Part shown: positions 1-12,170 of the stretch, piece after piece
How positions within the stretch are numbered: the first letter of the stretch is position 1
Layout of the letters: every line of letters starts with the position of its first letter
DNA from: Sipunculus nudus
Taxonomy: Eukaryota; Annelida; Sipuncula; Golfingiida; Sipunculidae
Direction: 5' to 3'
Length of the DNA: 64,000 nt
Assembly: GCA_026874595.1 (NCBI GenBank)
Contig: CM049316.1
Span: 2,744,339-2,808,338 of the forward strand
The notes under the pieces: model-generated
What the model was told of the DNA's origin: nothing
The model's database searches: none
What the model saw: only the letters and a program-made list of their open reading frames with translations
Translations under genes and position numbers: made by a program

Positions 1-930
1 TGGCTTTTTTTATGGAAAACGGAGTTTTTTTCCTTAATATCTCGAAGGAACAAAGTCCTAATGACCCAATTTTCGGTATGGTAGGAGATTTTGGGGACAT
101 CTGAAATAATGTCAACAGCCTGGGGAGCATAGAGATGTGCACTGAATGACCTACAGTCATCAAAGTGGACTGCTTGACAATGTAAGGGAATACAACAAGA
201 GCCTCCAAAAAAAATTCAATAACTAGCCTAATTTTGCAGCTTTTATTTTCAAATTTCAGATTTTTACAGATTAAATCCTTATGTATACATGGTGTGAAAA
301 ATTAAATCCACAGTACTTACAGGAAAAAAACGTGCCATGGCCAAAGTTGGGCAAAATTTAAGGTACCAATTTTATATTTTTGCCAATATTTAAAAAAATT
401 TGATCTAATTTTTGGTATGCAATTAAATTTTGATTAATTAAAGTTGTATTACTGGAAAAAAAGTCCCTACCTTTAACACTTTTGGTCTTAAGTGACCAAA
501 TATCTTCCTGATTTTTTTACAAAGTCTATTATGTTTGGGCCCATAACTTTTTTAAATTATATAATACTGACTTAATATCTGGCATGTACATAGGAACTAT
601 CTAGAGGAATATTTATGGTAAATATGAAGAAAACCGGATGAGTGGTTTTGATATTAGGCAGTCCTGAAGTGTGAAAATAGATTTCTAATAAAAAATTGAG
701 GTTTTTCCTTAATATCTCAAAGGAACGAAGTCCTATTGACCCAATTTTTGGCATGGTAGGAGATTATGGGGACATCTAACTGTATGCCGAAATTCAGATT
801 CGTAGGTCCAACGGTGTCGAAACGTGCTAGTCTTACGGACGGACATCCAGACGGACGGACAGACAGACGGACGGACGACGGACAATGGACCATGACTATA
901 GCTCAGATGACTTATAGTCAGCTGAGCTAA
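1..930 (+). mobile_element. 3' part of modular element E1 (head lies outside the window)
   Basis: Non-coding interspersed repeat made of a roughly 0.7-kb AT-rich unit that begins again near its own end: the phrase TTCCTTAATATCTCGAAGGA at 31-50 recurs in slightly changed form near 704. The same unit is seen at 17175-18167, 23470-24271 and, reversed, at 44342-45560. It closes with a GGAC/AGAC tetranucleotide run (about 835-888) and a hairpin whose arms are AGCTCAGATGACT and AGTCAGCTGAGCT (one mismatch, loop TAT), followed directly by AA. Short open frames inside it read the tetranucleotide run as an Arg/Pro/Ser/Val-rich peptide and are not genes. The Helitron/Helentron-like class is an inference from the tail hairpin. 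Confidence 0.75.
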
Positions 931-1486
931 TGAGGAAAATAAAGGGTATGCAGGAATATTATAGCTTTATAGCAAATGACTGATCTATTTTTACCTAATA
1001 ATCTCACGTGTTTTGTTTCCGGGTATACTTATTTCCCCAATCCTTATGTATTTGTCCATTTATTACTGATTTACTATAAATTAAATTACTTAAAATTACC
1101 AGAAAATGTTATAACCGGGACCCTGTGCCAGGATGATAGGATGTTTGCAGTTTGCAGTGTAGGTTTGCAGGATACGATGCATTTCGTAGGATAACATGTG
1201 TTAACTGAAATATACGACTGTCATCAATTAATTAAATCGCGTATCTGCTTACGCGAGAGCGACAAGGGACTAACAAGCAAGCGACAATATTCGGTAGAAA
1301 GTGTAGTTTTATTCATTACCAATAATAATAATAATAAAAACTAAGATACTCCAGGACGCGATAATTTTGTAAAAAGATTTTAAGTTATAACACACAAGAT
1401 TTTCAGACATGTTATTTGAAAGTGCACTACTAGAATAAAACGAAGCAGTTAAAAATATTTCAATATCTAGTTCCCAAACTATATAT
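931..1486. other. unannotated AT-rich stretch
   Basis: No recognisable gene, RNA or repeat copy. It contains a short (AAT)n run near 1321-1336 and one 72-codon open frame (976-1194) with no recognisable motif. Confidence 0.5.
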
Positions 1487-2400
1487 AACTAGAATACGGG
1501 TAGTCGACAAGCGACTATGTGTATCCGCGGAAATCGAATAGGACGAGTGAAGTGAGGCATGGATTGAGTGGCATGGGGAAATAGAGTGAGGTGTGTTGCA
1601 TATTAGGAGGGATAGCTGCAGCCGAAAAGTGTATGTAGGTGGTGCCACCTGCCACAAAATCCAGAAACTATCCAAGTTGTATACATATGCAAAATTGTAG
1701 GCAGATAAATCAAACCACTGCTGGTAAATGAGTGAATCTATCCAACAGCAGCCAAAAAAAGGGCGCTGTGCAAAAATGGTTGCTGGTGGGGCCACCAATT
1801 TTGAGTATGATAAAGAGCTATGTTATGTAAAATCTATACGTCAAACCAGTTCTAAGATATAAGCCTGGATGTCTGCAGCCTGAACGTAAATGTAGGTGGC
1901 GCCACTTGTCATAAAATCAAGAAAGCTATCCAGGATGTACACACATGCAAAATTTTCGTTGGATAAGTCCAACCACTGCACAGATATGAGTGATTTTATC
2001 CCAAGGCGGATTAACAGATTGAAGCTGTGCAAAAATGGTTGCAGGCGGCGATACCATTCTTTGTGTATTTTATAAAGCTATCCAAAGGCTACATTTGTGT
2101 AAAATATTTCGCCTGATTGATCAAACTACTCCGAAGATATGTGGGTTAATGTGTCTAAACAGACACACAGATGGACGCACTGGAGAGAGGAAAGATCTGA
2201 TGTCAACGCAAAATATTTTGGCACCAGTTCACAAGTTGCCCGATAATGGTGTAAAGTTTTGGGAAAATCTGTCCAGTAATCTCAGAATTTTATTCCGGAA
2301 ATGTACGCGGCGGAGGCGGCAGAACCAAGTCAGAAACATAGTATGCGAAAAACTTTGTTTTGGCGGATACAAATATTTTTGGTTTGAGTGAGGAAAAGGT
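1487..2400 (+). repeat. repeat of the GGTGGCGCCACC-palindrome family, copy 1
   Basis: Tandem subunits of about 125-140 bp, each centred on a variant of GGTGGCGCCACC (near 1640, 1775, 1894 and 2040) and followed by phrases such as CATAAAATCAAGAAAGCT and GTGCAAAAATGGTTGC. The left edge (AACTAGAATACGGGTAG, about 1488) is repeated at about 30593, so both copies share a boundary. The right part (2270-2380) matches 31640-31760. Open frames on both strands here are by-products. Confidence 0.7.
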
Positions 2401-4068
2401 TTTTCGTTCACATAATTATAGTAGACCTCATATTCCTTCACCATTCCCTTTATAGCCTCATGGCTTCTTACAGGTCTCCTTGTTACATTTATCGAAAGTA
2501 ACGTTAACAATATAGCAAAAAATGGTCATAACTTATTTTGGTAAAAAAAGAAGCCTCCGTTAACCCTCCTCATACAAGTTGATAACGAGATGCCACTTAT
2601 AGCCAACAAATAAAACTCACAGCTGAAATATTTGTATTTTTATTCATATTTGTTCCATTGAATATAAAATATTCCCATTATTTACGTGCTTTTGTTGAAA
2701 CTTTTCCTTGAGCATAATATGGTTCACAAGACACTATCAGGTACATCAGGGGGATACTGTCATGTTCTCAAAAAGTTTTTCTTTATATTTTTTTATCATT
2801 TCATCATTTTACTACAGAATTACAACATTTCAAAATACACTGAAAATATTTAAAAAAAAACATCATCCCAATGAAACACATTTATGTATAAACAAACTTT
2901 CTCTCTATAAACACATTTGCTGGTAAATAAAATATTTATCTCAGGAGTCAGCAATTTATCAGTGTTATTGATATGTCATTAATACATACATATGACATAC
3001 CAGCTTTATCATGTTAATTTATTCAAATCACGGGATGCATGCATAAATTATTATCTAGTTCAAAAAAGATTATTGTATTATCATGACCAGTAAAAAACAT
3101 TTCATTAAAATACATGAAAGTGATTAAAAACTAATAAAAGCAATAAAAAAGTCCACTGAAAGGTGATTCAAAATTAAATTATGGATGTTGACACAAATAT
3201 GGTACATATACACTAATACAACAGAAAAAGCACTGTCATATACTAAAAAAATTCATCTAGGGAAGTATTCAATAAAATGTAATAAGTAGGTATTTTTTAA
3301 AAATTCTTTTAAAAAAAACAGTTACATCTTGGTATGCCAACCCACGTACCCCTGTGACATTTTTTGATAATATATGTCTAGATAATATAGCTTACCAATG
3401 ACTCAAATTAAGTCACAAACTTATAACATGGATTACCAGTACTGGAGCACCCAACACAGCAGCATAGTACAAGAAATAAACCAACATGAAAGGAATTACC
3501 CTTTTACTTCTATGCATCAGTGCTGCCCCCTGTTGATTACCATGAAGACTATTATTTAGCTGTAGTGAAGCATCATGGGACATATGGCCATGACGAGTAC
3601 AGTTTAATTTGGCATCAAACATGGCAAATACCAAAATGGTTAAATAAGCAAACTTTTCACATCTGAATACATTTGTGCATTAAATCTGATGTACATCTAT
3701 TATTACATGCACATGTATGACAGACATGTCCATATGTCCACATAATACAAAAGATTTTTAATGTACAATGAAACTGTGAACTTTTCTGACACTGATAACA
3801 AAAATTCCATTTCAAATAGACAGTTATAACATAAACTTTAACAAATATTTGTAAAACTTTACCTACCTCTTATAGAGTAACCCATAAAAATGAATCATGC
3901 ACATATCCCAAGAGGACATCCAGAAATGATATAAATATACACACATAAACGATAATGATTGTTTGGAACCCTGGAAGTCAAAATTTTTCAAATGTTTCAC
4001 CATCTTTCTAAAGAACAGTTCTGTCAGTTTTTCTTTAACATACACATAGTTGCAAAATCATATATTCA
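2401..4068. other. unannotated AT-rich intergenic stretch
   Basis: No convincing gene or structured repeat. Scattered open frames of 60-93 codons show no recognisable domain. Strong A/T bias and short A runs throughout. Confidence 0.5.
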
Positions 4069-4185
4069 AACACTTAATTACTCCAAGTTCATGATCCAAC
4101 TCGTACATGCAAACACTTAATTTCTCCAAGTTCATGATCCAACTCATACATGCAAACACTTAATTTCTCCAAGTTCCTGATCATG
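4069..4185 (+). repeat. 43-bp tandem repeat, about 2.7 copies
   Basis: The unit begins AAACACTTAATTTCTCCAAG and ends near CTCATACATGC. It is repeated three times with few changes and the last copy is partial. Confidence 0.8.
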
Positions 4186-6277
4186 TAATGCCCTCAAACA
4201 TTAACATATGGTTACCGCTACTAGTATTTATATAGAAGACAAAAAGTAAAGCTTCTTAAAATGTTAAAAAATTCTAAATCTTATTGTCTAAATAAAATTC
4301 TGTGTATACACACAATGTGCATAGTTGATGCAAAATCTGTATGACGACAGAACAGATGAATCTGATCCAATGGATACAGAACAAGACAAATAACAGATGG
4401 ATTTGATTACCTTTATGGATCTGATAATGTGTTTTGGAGTGGATATTACTGATTACAGAAATACTCAACAAAAATGGATCCAACAACAGGAAGAAAAAAC
4501 ATACTGACAACCTGACAACAGATAGGTCAGAAAGCAGATTGCCTCATAACTGGTGGGTACCAAATATATGGAACTGAAAACAGGATACAGAAAGAATGGA
4601 TTATTGACAACAGCAGAATTTGAAAACATATGGTCACAAAACATTGATCTGTCATCTTATGAATACAGGATACATGGATCTGTCCACAGAGGGATAAAGA
4701 ACAGATGGCAGATGGATGGTTGTCATGGAGAAGCTGATAGATCACTTAAATTTCCCTCATGTCATGTTTTTAATTCAATAAATGCAGGCCTTTTTTTGAC
4801 TTCCAGTAAAACAAGAACACATTCGAGATTGGTGCTTCAAATAAAAAATAATAAGCCATTACAATAAATTAAAATGAACATCAAACTATAAGTAACACAC
4901 TCGTTGTTCCCGGCAAGAACAGGAATCATTTCAAATCATCTCTTGTTTCTCTTTTTTCCCAGGAAGATTCTAGATCTTCCCCGATTCTTGTTCTTCCCTT
5001 GACATATATATATATATATAATTATACAAAATGAAGATGAATAAAGTATTTTCAGAAGAAGTTATATATCATATATATTTACAGAAGTTATATATCATGT
5101 AAAATGTATTTAATTTGCGACTCTTTTGCGTTATTTATGCTGAAATACCGTGAATGGCATCTTCCCGGCACTGCTGGAGAGTACATTCCTCCATGTTACA
5201 CTTTCCATGTCTGTGGCTGCATTCGATGTTTGTTAGACAACAGTGACGTCAGAAAGACATCATAATGATCGGTCATGCGTCACCTTCAATTGACTGAGGT
5301 CATAACGCTGTAACTTGTTTTGTCATATTTTGGATTATTCGTCTCATACAAAATTAAAGCAAGGTAAGGCATAACTTTTTGCGCAGGTAGTCAGCGGAAT
5401 AGCTCCTGCAACCTTTGGACAAGAAAGGTTTACACTGCTTTACTTGTATAAAAATTATCCCGGAAAAGCATGCAGACACAGGTACTGGGACAGACTATAT
5501 ATATATATATATTGTTGGTTTATAAAAATTCTACCTACCAGTATCTTACTTATTTTCATGGTATGGTATTTTTCACCAATACATCTACTGATTATATCAG
5601 TAAATCTTGCCTGCTGTCATATATATACACACAATAAAACACCAGCTGACAGCCACCCAAGTCACATGACAACCCTGGTCCGTGAGCAACAATCACCGCT
5701 AGTTGTCTGTCATACATATCACAAGCTGTTGTTAATGTCTGAAACAACCAACCAATTTGACAACCAGTTGACTGTTCATTTGACAGGCTTCACCCCACAT
5801 ATCATGTATGTTTGTATTTATATGCCTGTTCTGTACTCATACACCATACATTGTTATGCACTATTTTTGCATTAGCAAGCAGTATTATGATGAAACACTT
5901 GAGGTTTTTCAAAACTAATATTTAATATTTTATTGCAGAACTAGATGATTTTAATCACCATCCGGTGTTAAAACATTAAATAATTCCTCCTTTAAAATAA
6001 TTTGCTGTTAAACTTCACTTGATCTTGATACATATTAAGCATATTTCTCTTCCTTAAAATCAAACTATGTCACTGATTCACAGATTTACCATAATACACT
6101 TGGAAACTTTGCCATATATGCATCTTCTTCTGGGTAAATAGTTCCAAGAATCACCACCAGGTGATGCTGGCATTTAACTGAGGAATGTTTTACCATAAAT
6201 TTGTGAAGGTTGAAAAGTGACCTGTTGACATTTCTTGTTGATTAGCTGTACCTCCTGTCCTTCATCACTATATGACC
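4186..6277. other. DHRS1 3' flank and probable 3' UTR
   Basis: The last few hundred bases next to 6278 should be the DHRS1 3' UTR (minus strand). The rest holds (TA)n runs at about 5003-5020 and 5495-5513 and no recognised gene. The 143-codon plus frame at 5444-5875 has no recognised motif and spans the (TA)n run, so it is not called. Confidence 0.5.
5929..5934 (-). promoter_or_regulatory. candidate poly(A) signal of DHRS1
   Basis: AATAAA on the minus strand (context GCAATAAAAT), about 345 nt past the DHRS1 stop codon. It is the first canonical hexamer I noticed downstream. Transcript data would be needed to prove use. Confidence 0.4.
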
Positions 6278-6411
6278 TCAGAATTTCATTCCTCCAAGTG
6301 CTACAAACACCTTAGGTATTTTGACCCAGCGTGGGATCCAGGCTGCCAGGCGCCGCCACTTCAGCATACGTAGAACATACGCTAGGCTGCGCTGGTGAGC
6401 TGGTGTCTTTC
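6278..6411 (-). CDS. DHRS1: DHRS1 last coding exon
   Basis: Completes Gly274 and encodes 275-317 then TGA (6280-6278). It ends [10 protein letters not shown]. The basic/aromatic stretch [15 protein letters not shown] corresponds to the C-terminal segment of vertebrate DHRS1. The preceding intron (6412-13837) is 7.4 kb and contains the GC-rich block. Confidence 0.93.
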
Positions 6412-9400
6412 CTGTCAACGTAAAAAAATGATCAACATATATAAACTCAAGTAATACAAGTCACTGATTTTACATTAAAACACATTACCATAAACACCCT
6501 GTTTGTATAACATCAACGTACACCTGGCTGACTCATAGCCCGGTGTACGTTGCTGTTATGCAAGTGGACGTGATGACCTGATATGGCAATGAAAAATTTT
6601 AAATAAATCCCCAGTTCAACTACTTTTAGACTCTTTACACTGATATGACAGATCAGATGTGGACCTGCATGGGCAGTCATCTTCCTTACATGACATAATT
6701 CAATCAGAAGCTGGTCACATTCTAACATGACGTCATTCAATCAGAAGCTGTCATATGAGGCTGTTTTTGCATGTGACTAATAACCTATTCATTATAACTG
6801 GGGTTGAAGTGTTGTCAATGTGGACTGATTTCTCTGATTTTTAAATTATTATATTTCCTAAATATTGTGAGAGGTAGGCAGTTCTTTCCTTTGTTGTAGA
6901 TGATATATAGGATAATACGGAATATAGGAGTGACCGTAATTGACAACAAAATGATTATGAAATATAACAGTCGAAAATACCTGAAAAGGGACAAGCAGCT
7001 GCACGTAAGTTGGAAGAAGACTTTATAAAAAATAACTGCCTATTATCAGATAACTTTTTTTAGCATAATATGTAATAAATATAAGAAAGTAAAGGCGCGT
7101 TAAAATATTTATGATCGGAAATGGTCCCAGCTCCCATGGACTCGATCGGGCCCTGTTTTGTAGACGCGGTCACCCATCCAAAAACTAACCAGGCTTGTTA
7201 TAGCTTAACTAAGATGATCATTCCGACTATGTCATAGTTGTTCCACAACGCGTACTTGCTCGTATCTTGTAAATATTGTTGTATTGTAAATAACAAGTTT
7301 GATGTGGATGCTCAGTGTAATAGGAATCTAGTCAGATACAAACTGCGGTGCCCGCGAGAGACGGAGGCATTTCACCTAAACATCGTCGGCAGTCGCGAAA
7401 TTAGAGTCATTTTAGAAATTATGCTTTCAAAATAATTTTTGGGCTCAAGAAATAAGAGAGAACGCCAAATTGGAATAAATACGGTATAACGGTCGAAAAT
7501 TCGGGACCGGAAAATCTGACCATTATAGATGTATTGACTGTTATTGAGGCGTGGCCTTTAGCAGGCATTCTACTGTATAAATAAATATACTCAAACCTCA
7601 CGGAGTGACTGTTTACTTTATTCTGACCTTAATTTGTCTCCCCCTCCCTTAACTTTCAAAATAAATTTTCAACCACATAGTTCATTATGAAAAATTACCT
7701 TGTCTTTAATTAATAAGGTTTTCTGGTAATTCATTTGAAGGGAAGCAAAATCTTGCAAAGAAGTGTGAAAGTAATTACATTACTGTGAAAAGTTTCTCAT
7801 ATGTTGACTGAAGAGTTTTGGGAAAGGACATTTTATTTCCAGATCATGGTTATTCAATTCCAATTCAATTCCAAATCTGTATAAAATATTTGTTGAAACT
7901 TCAGTTTGATTTCATTTCTGTGTGTTGAAGAAAAATATGAATTCAAATTTTCAATAAAATTTTATATAACTCCAATTCCATTCATAATGTTGCCATCAGA
8001 ACAAGCCTTCTGAATTAACTAAAGCAATCCTGGATCCTTACTCAAGCAAAAATTCAGTTCAACACCTCAACCTACTCTAGACCTGGAGATGTCCAATAAA
8101 TTGCCTTTGTCTTGTTTTTGCTGGATATGGAAGAATTAAAGTAAAAGACATGGCCACAATTTCAGTAGACATCCCCCCGTGAATTATGTCTAAGCACATG
8201 CAAAACTTGAAAGATACATGTTGATTATATTTGAGTTTCTGTATACTGCTGTCATTACTGTTAGGTGGCTGTGACAAGACTGATTGACATAAATTTAGTT
8301 CACATATAGACAAATATTTAGAGTACATTATAACAACAATTCAACTTGAAATAAAATGTAAAACAATGGATGTTATGGTTTGACTGAATAAAACAAACTC
8401 AACATTTCATTCTTAACCATTCACCGGCAATAAGCAACAGCATATAAACCCCCCCCCCCCCATTCCCTCCCTGTGAATGGTGGTTTTGTTAGTAAACTGT
8501 TGGGAGCTTTTCTGTATTAATGAGAATTTTCTCTGTTAAAGTTTATACGCCAGAGCAAGCCAACCGATCTTTTTCGATGGTGTACGGAAGAGAACTGGGA
8601 GGGAGAGCTGTTTGTAATACAGAAAAGCTCACAATAGACTAACAAAACCACCATTCACAGGGAATGAATGGGGGGGGGGGGGTTTATTACATAAACATAA
8701 TTGTGAGCTGTTTCTGTATTAGAGAGAATAAAGCAGATAAACCTTGGGGAGGGGATACCAACCTAGAAGCAGCGTGAATGAGAGGAAACATCACTGGAGT
8801 GAAGACGGTGTCGGAGATGTAGTCACTGAACTGAAGAGGACTGTGTAGACGACCTGGAGAAGGTGATAACAGTGACAACAGGCATCAAGGCATAGGGGCC
8901 TGAGTCGTGAGGTTTGACATCTCGCAGATAAATTGTGTGAAGGGGGATGGAGATTTCCAAAAACCCTTCTTAACAAGTTGATTGGGTGAAATCTTAGATA
9001 AATGGGCGAAGGAGGTAGAGATTGTCCGACGTCATAAGCTTGACTTGAAGGTGAGACAAGGTCGAAGGTGATGCAGATTCATACGCAGGCACAATGGTAG
9101 CTTTGAGCCATGCACTGATGGTGATAAGACTAATTTCTTTTTGAGAAGTAGTGATTTTTGTTGAATAAACAACTTCTTGCCCCCCCCTCCCCCCGAGAAA
9201 TGGTAGCTTGAAGATAATAACGTAAAGCACATACCGGGCAATTAGAGGCCCCAAACAGGTACTGGCCAAAATTTAGGTCCTTATAGAAGGCAGGAGGGAA
9301 ATGTCCATTCAATAGAATGTGGGGGGAACTGGAAAGTGGTGGACAATTCATTGGCAGCAAAATGTGTGAAGGTCAAAATTGCCACAAGAGCATGAAGCAC

Positions 9401-12093
9401 AGAGCGGCGACCGTAAGACGCAAGAGCGAGGAGAAACCGTATTCCGTGACAAATGAAGGATATGAGCCTAGCAAAGAGGCTCATATGGCGGTTCACATAG
9501 ATTATATTAAACCACATCTAGATGCCAGGAAGTGGAAAGTTAGCAAGGACGAGAAGACCGCGCCCTAACCCCTTTGAGGAGGGCAGTCACGAGTGGATGG
9601 TGCATGTAGAACATGATAGTGACCTAGCGGACGGAAGACTGACAACAGGACGGTATGATAGCTGCTGAGTAAAGGAGAGGACAAGTGTTGTCCCTGGAGG
9701 AAATAACGAATAAGTCTAAGACTGCCGTAACTGACAGACAGATCCCGTGGTCATACGCCCATAGGGAGAAGATGAGCCACCGGGAGTCAGAGGTCTAGCC
9801 TGAATAACCATGATGGGGAGCTGGAGTAAGCTCATCAGCCGTGTAGAAAAGGTCCGGTGCATCGAGGGGTCAGATGTTATGAAGCAGGCGGTAAGGGAAC
9901 GGATGGAATGAGGTAGAACAATCAAGATCTGGAAAAGAACCGGTGGACAGGCCAGATATGAGCGGTACCTCGGAAAGCAATAAGCCGCCGTCGGATACCG
10001 AAGAACGAACGGTTGGAATTGTTCAGGAGATACGGATTAGGATCCGCGGAACAAACTGGGTGCAGGAAACATATAGAGAAACCGGTGGGACCAGACTGAC
10101 ACAGTAGCGTCCATAAAAAAGCTGTGAGGGTGACGTAGTCATGGCACAAACAGGGCAAAGTCTGGCGGGGACAGAAAACAAACAGCTCAAATTCTGGGAA
10201 ACCGAGGCGATGTAACCGTGCTCAAAGGAGGCCCAGTGGAAGAATATACGGCTGAGGAAGGGAAACGCATTGATGAAACATGGTGGCCACGGAACAGGAC
10301 AAGCGTGGAGCAGTGGCCGCAGCGGGAGACATAGGGCGAACAAAGGTAGGGTTCCAGAAGGAGTGAGGGAGACTAGAAAACGCCCAGTACGTTGATATAG
10401 GCAATCCCCTGGGAATGTCCGTCATATTAGGGACTAGTAAGTGCAGGGATCAGGGAGTGATTGCGCATGGAAACGACCTCTCTGGAGAAGGGAACCTCCT
10501 GTAGTAGGAATGGAAGAGCTATCCAGGGTAAGAGAACAGACCAGGCAAGACGAAACAGAAGCACTGTGGTAGGATTGGACCCAACGCGGAGAAGGATCCA
10601 AACCTGAAAGATCAACAGAACAGGCCGGGGATAAGTTGGCCCAGAGGAAAAAAGAATGTAGCTTCCCAGACGAGAGTTCCGTATAGCAAACCAGCCTCAC
10701 AAGAGGCGACACAGCAGGAAGCCAGAACCGTACGCCAGTAAAGGAAGTGATCCCTGGCGCGAAGGGAGCACCTGAGAGCGATCAGCTGTATGAACCAGTC
10801 TATCGGGCAGAGATGGAAGAACAGAGAGGTCCCTCGCACGAGTAGGGCCAGTGACGTTGTGGACAACCAGAGAAAATATCAACAGGGCCACAATGTTCCC
10901 CAACGGGAGAGTGGAAAACTGATTGACGTGGGACCCGTCAACAAACCGAATATATGGTTGGGAGGATGGAAGAAGTAGGGCGGGAAATAGAAACGCCCAA
11001 GCTAGCCGCCTGACTGGATGGAGCTAGGCATGAACATTGCAAAGGGGAACGGTGAAGGCGTAAAGGATGAACTGAGGGTTCATAAACGATGATGGAGCTC
11101 CACATCCTGGGTAGACAGGTGACCCAGGGAAGAAACCCCGGACCGTCAGGGGAATTGATCTTTCTCAGATGAACGGGTCGCATCCCGTGAAAGAACCCGT
11201 AGTAAATGTACAGGTTTGTTTTCCTTCAGTGTGATATATATATATATATATATATAGACATTAGTGGTGGGCCGATCATCGAGTTTTATCGAAAGTCAGT
11301 CAGTTTGCTTCCAGTTTCAAGCGCTCAATTACCAAAGGCAACTATCAATTACATCATAATCATGATTTTTTTTCCAGAATGCCTTTATGTTAAAGGCTAA
11401 AATTACTCTCCCTTTTTTTCACAACATTCCGCACTTCATATAATGAGTCTGTGTTCCCAAATAACTTCCGTTTTTAACCGAGTATAACATGGTTCATGCT
11501 AGAATTGAGGACTTAATAAACCTCTGTAAACTGGCAGGGAGCTGCAGAATTAGCGGAGACTTTTGTAACGAGATGTACATTGCACACTATGGGCCGTATG
11601 GCGTTAAAATGCTTCATAAATTCTCCAGGTCTATGCCAATCTTGCAAGATTCTCTTAGAAAAAATCTCGTCAACTGATGCCATGTGCCACTTTTTTCTGG
11701 CCTGTGAAACCAGTATGCATGACGGCAGTCATCATAATTGTTATAAAATGAGAGTCCTTGGTGGCGGTGAAGTTAAAATAATACGCAGGAGTATTCATGA
11801 GGGCCAGCAAGTAGATGTCCTGGATGGTGGTTTAATTCTTAATTATTATAAATAATTAAAATGAAACTTTGAAAGTCATATCTTACTAATAATATGAAAA
11901 TATAAAAAAAAGCAAAAACTTCTTTTCTTAAGGTAGAATTACTAAGACATGCAGGCTGGGTTAAGAAAGTACAGTTTCACAGATAATTGCATATTTCTTT
12001 ATATTTGTCTGAACCGATTATTAATCGATCATCGATCAGTTTGCTCAAACCAACGTTTGATTATGAAAAAAGAACCAACTCCCACCAATAGTA

Positions 12094-12170
<77 letters not shown>

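Noticed and set aside
5444-5875. 143-codon plus frame
   Set aside because: Contains a (TA)n microsatellite read as repeated Tyr-Ile and no known motif; likely chance.
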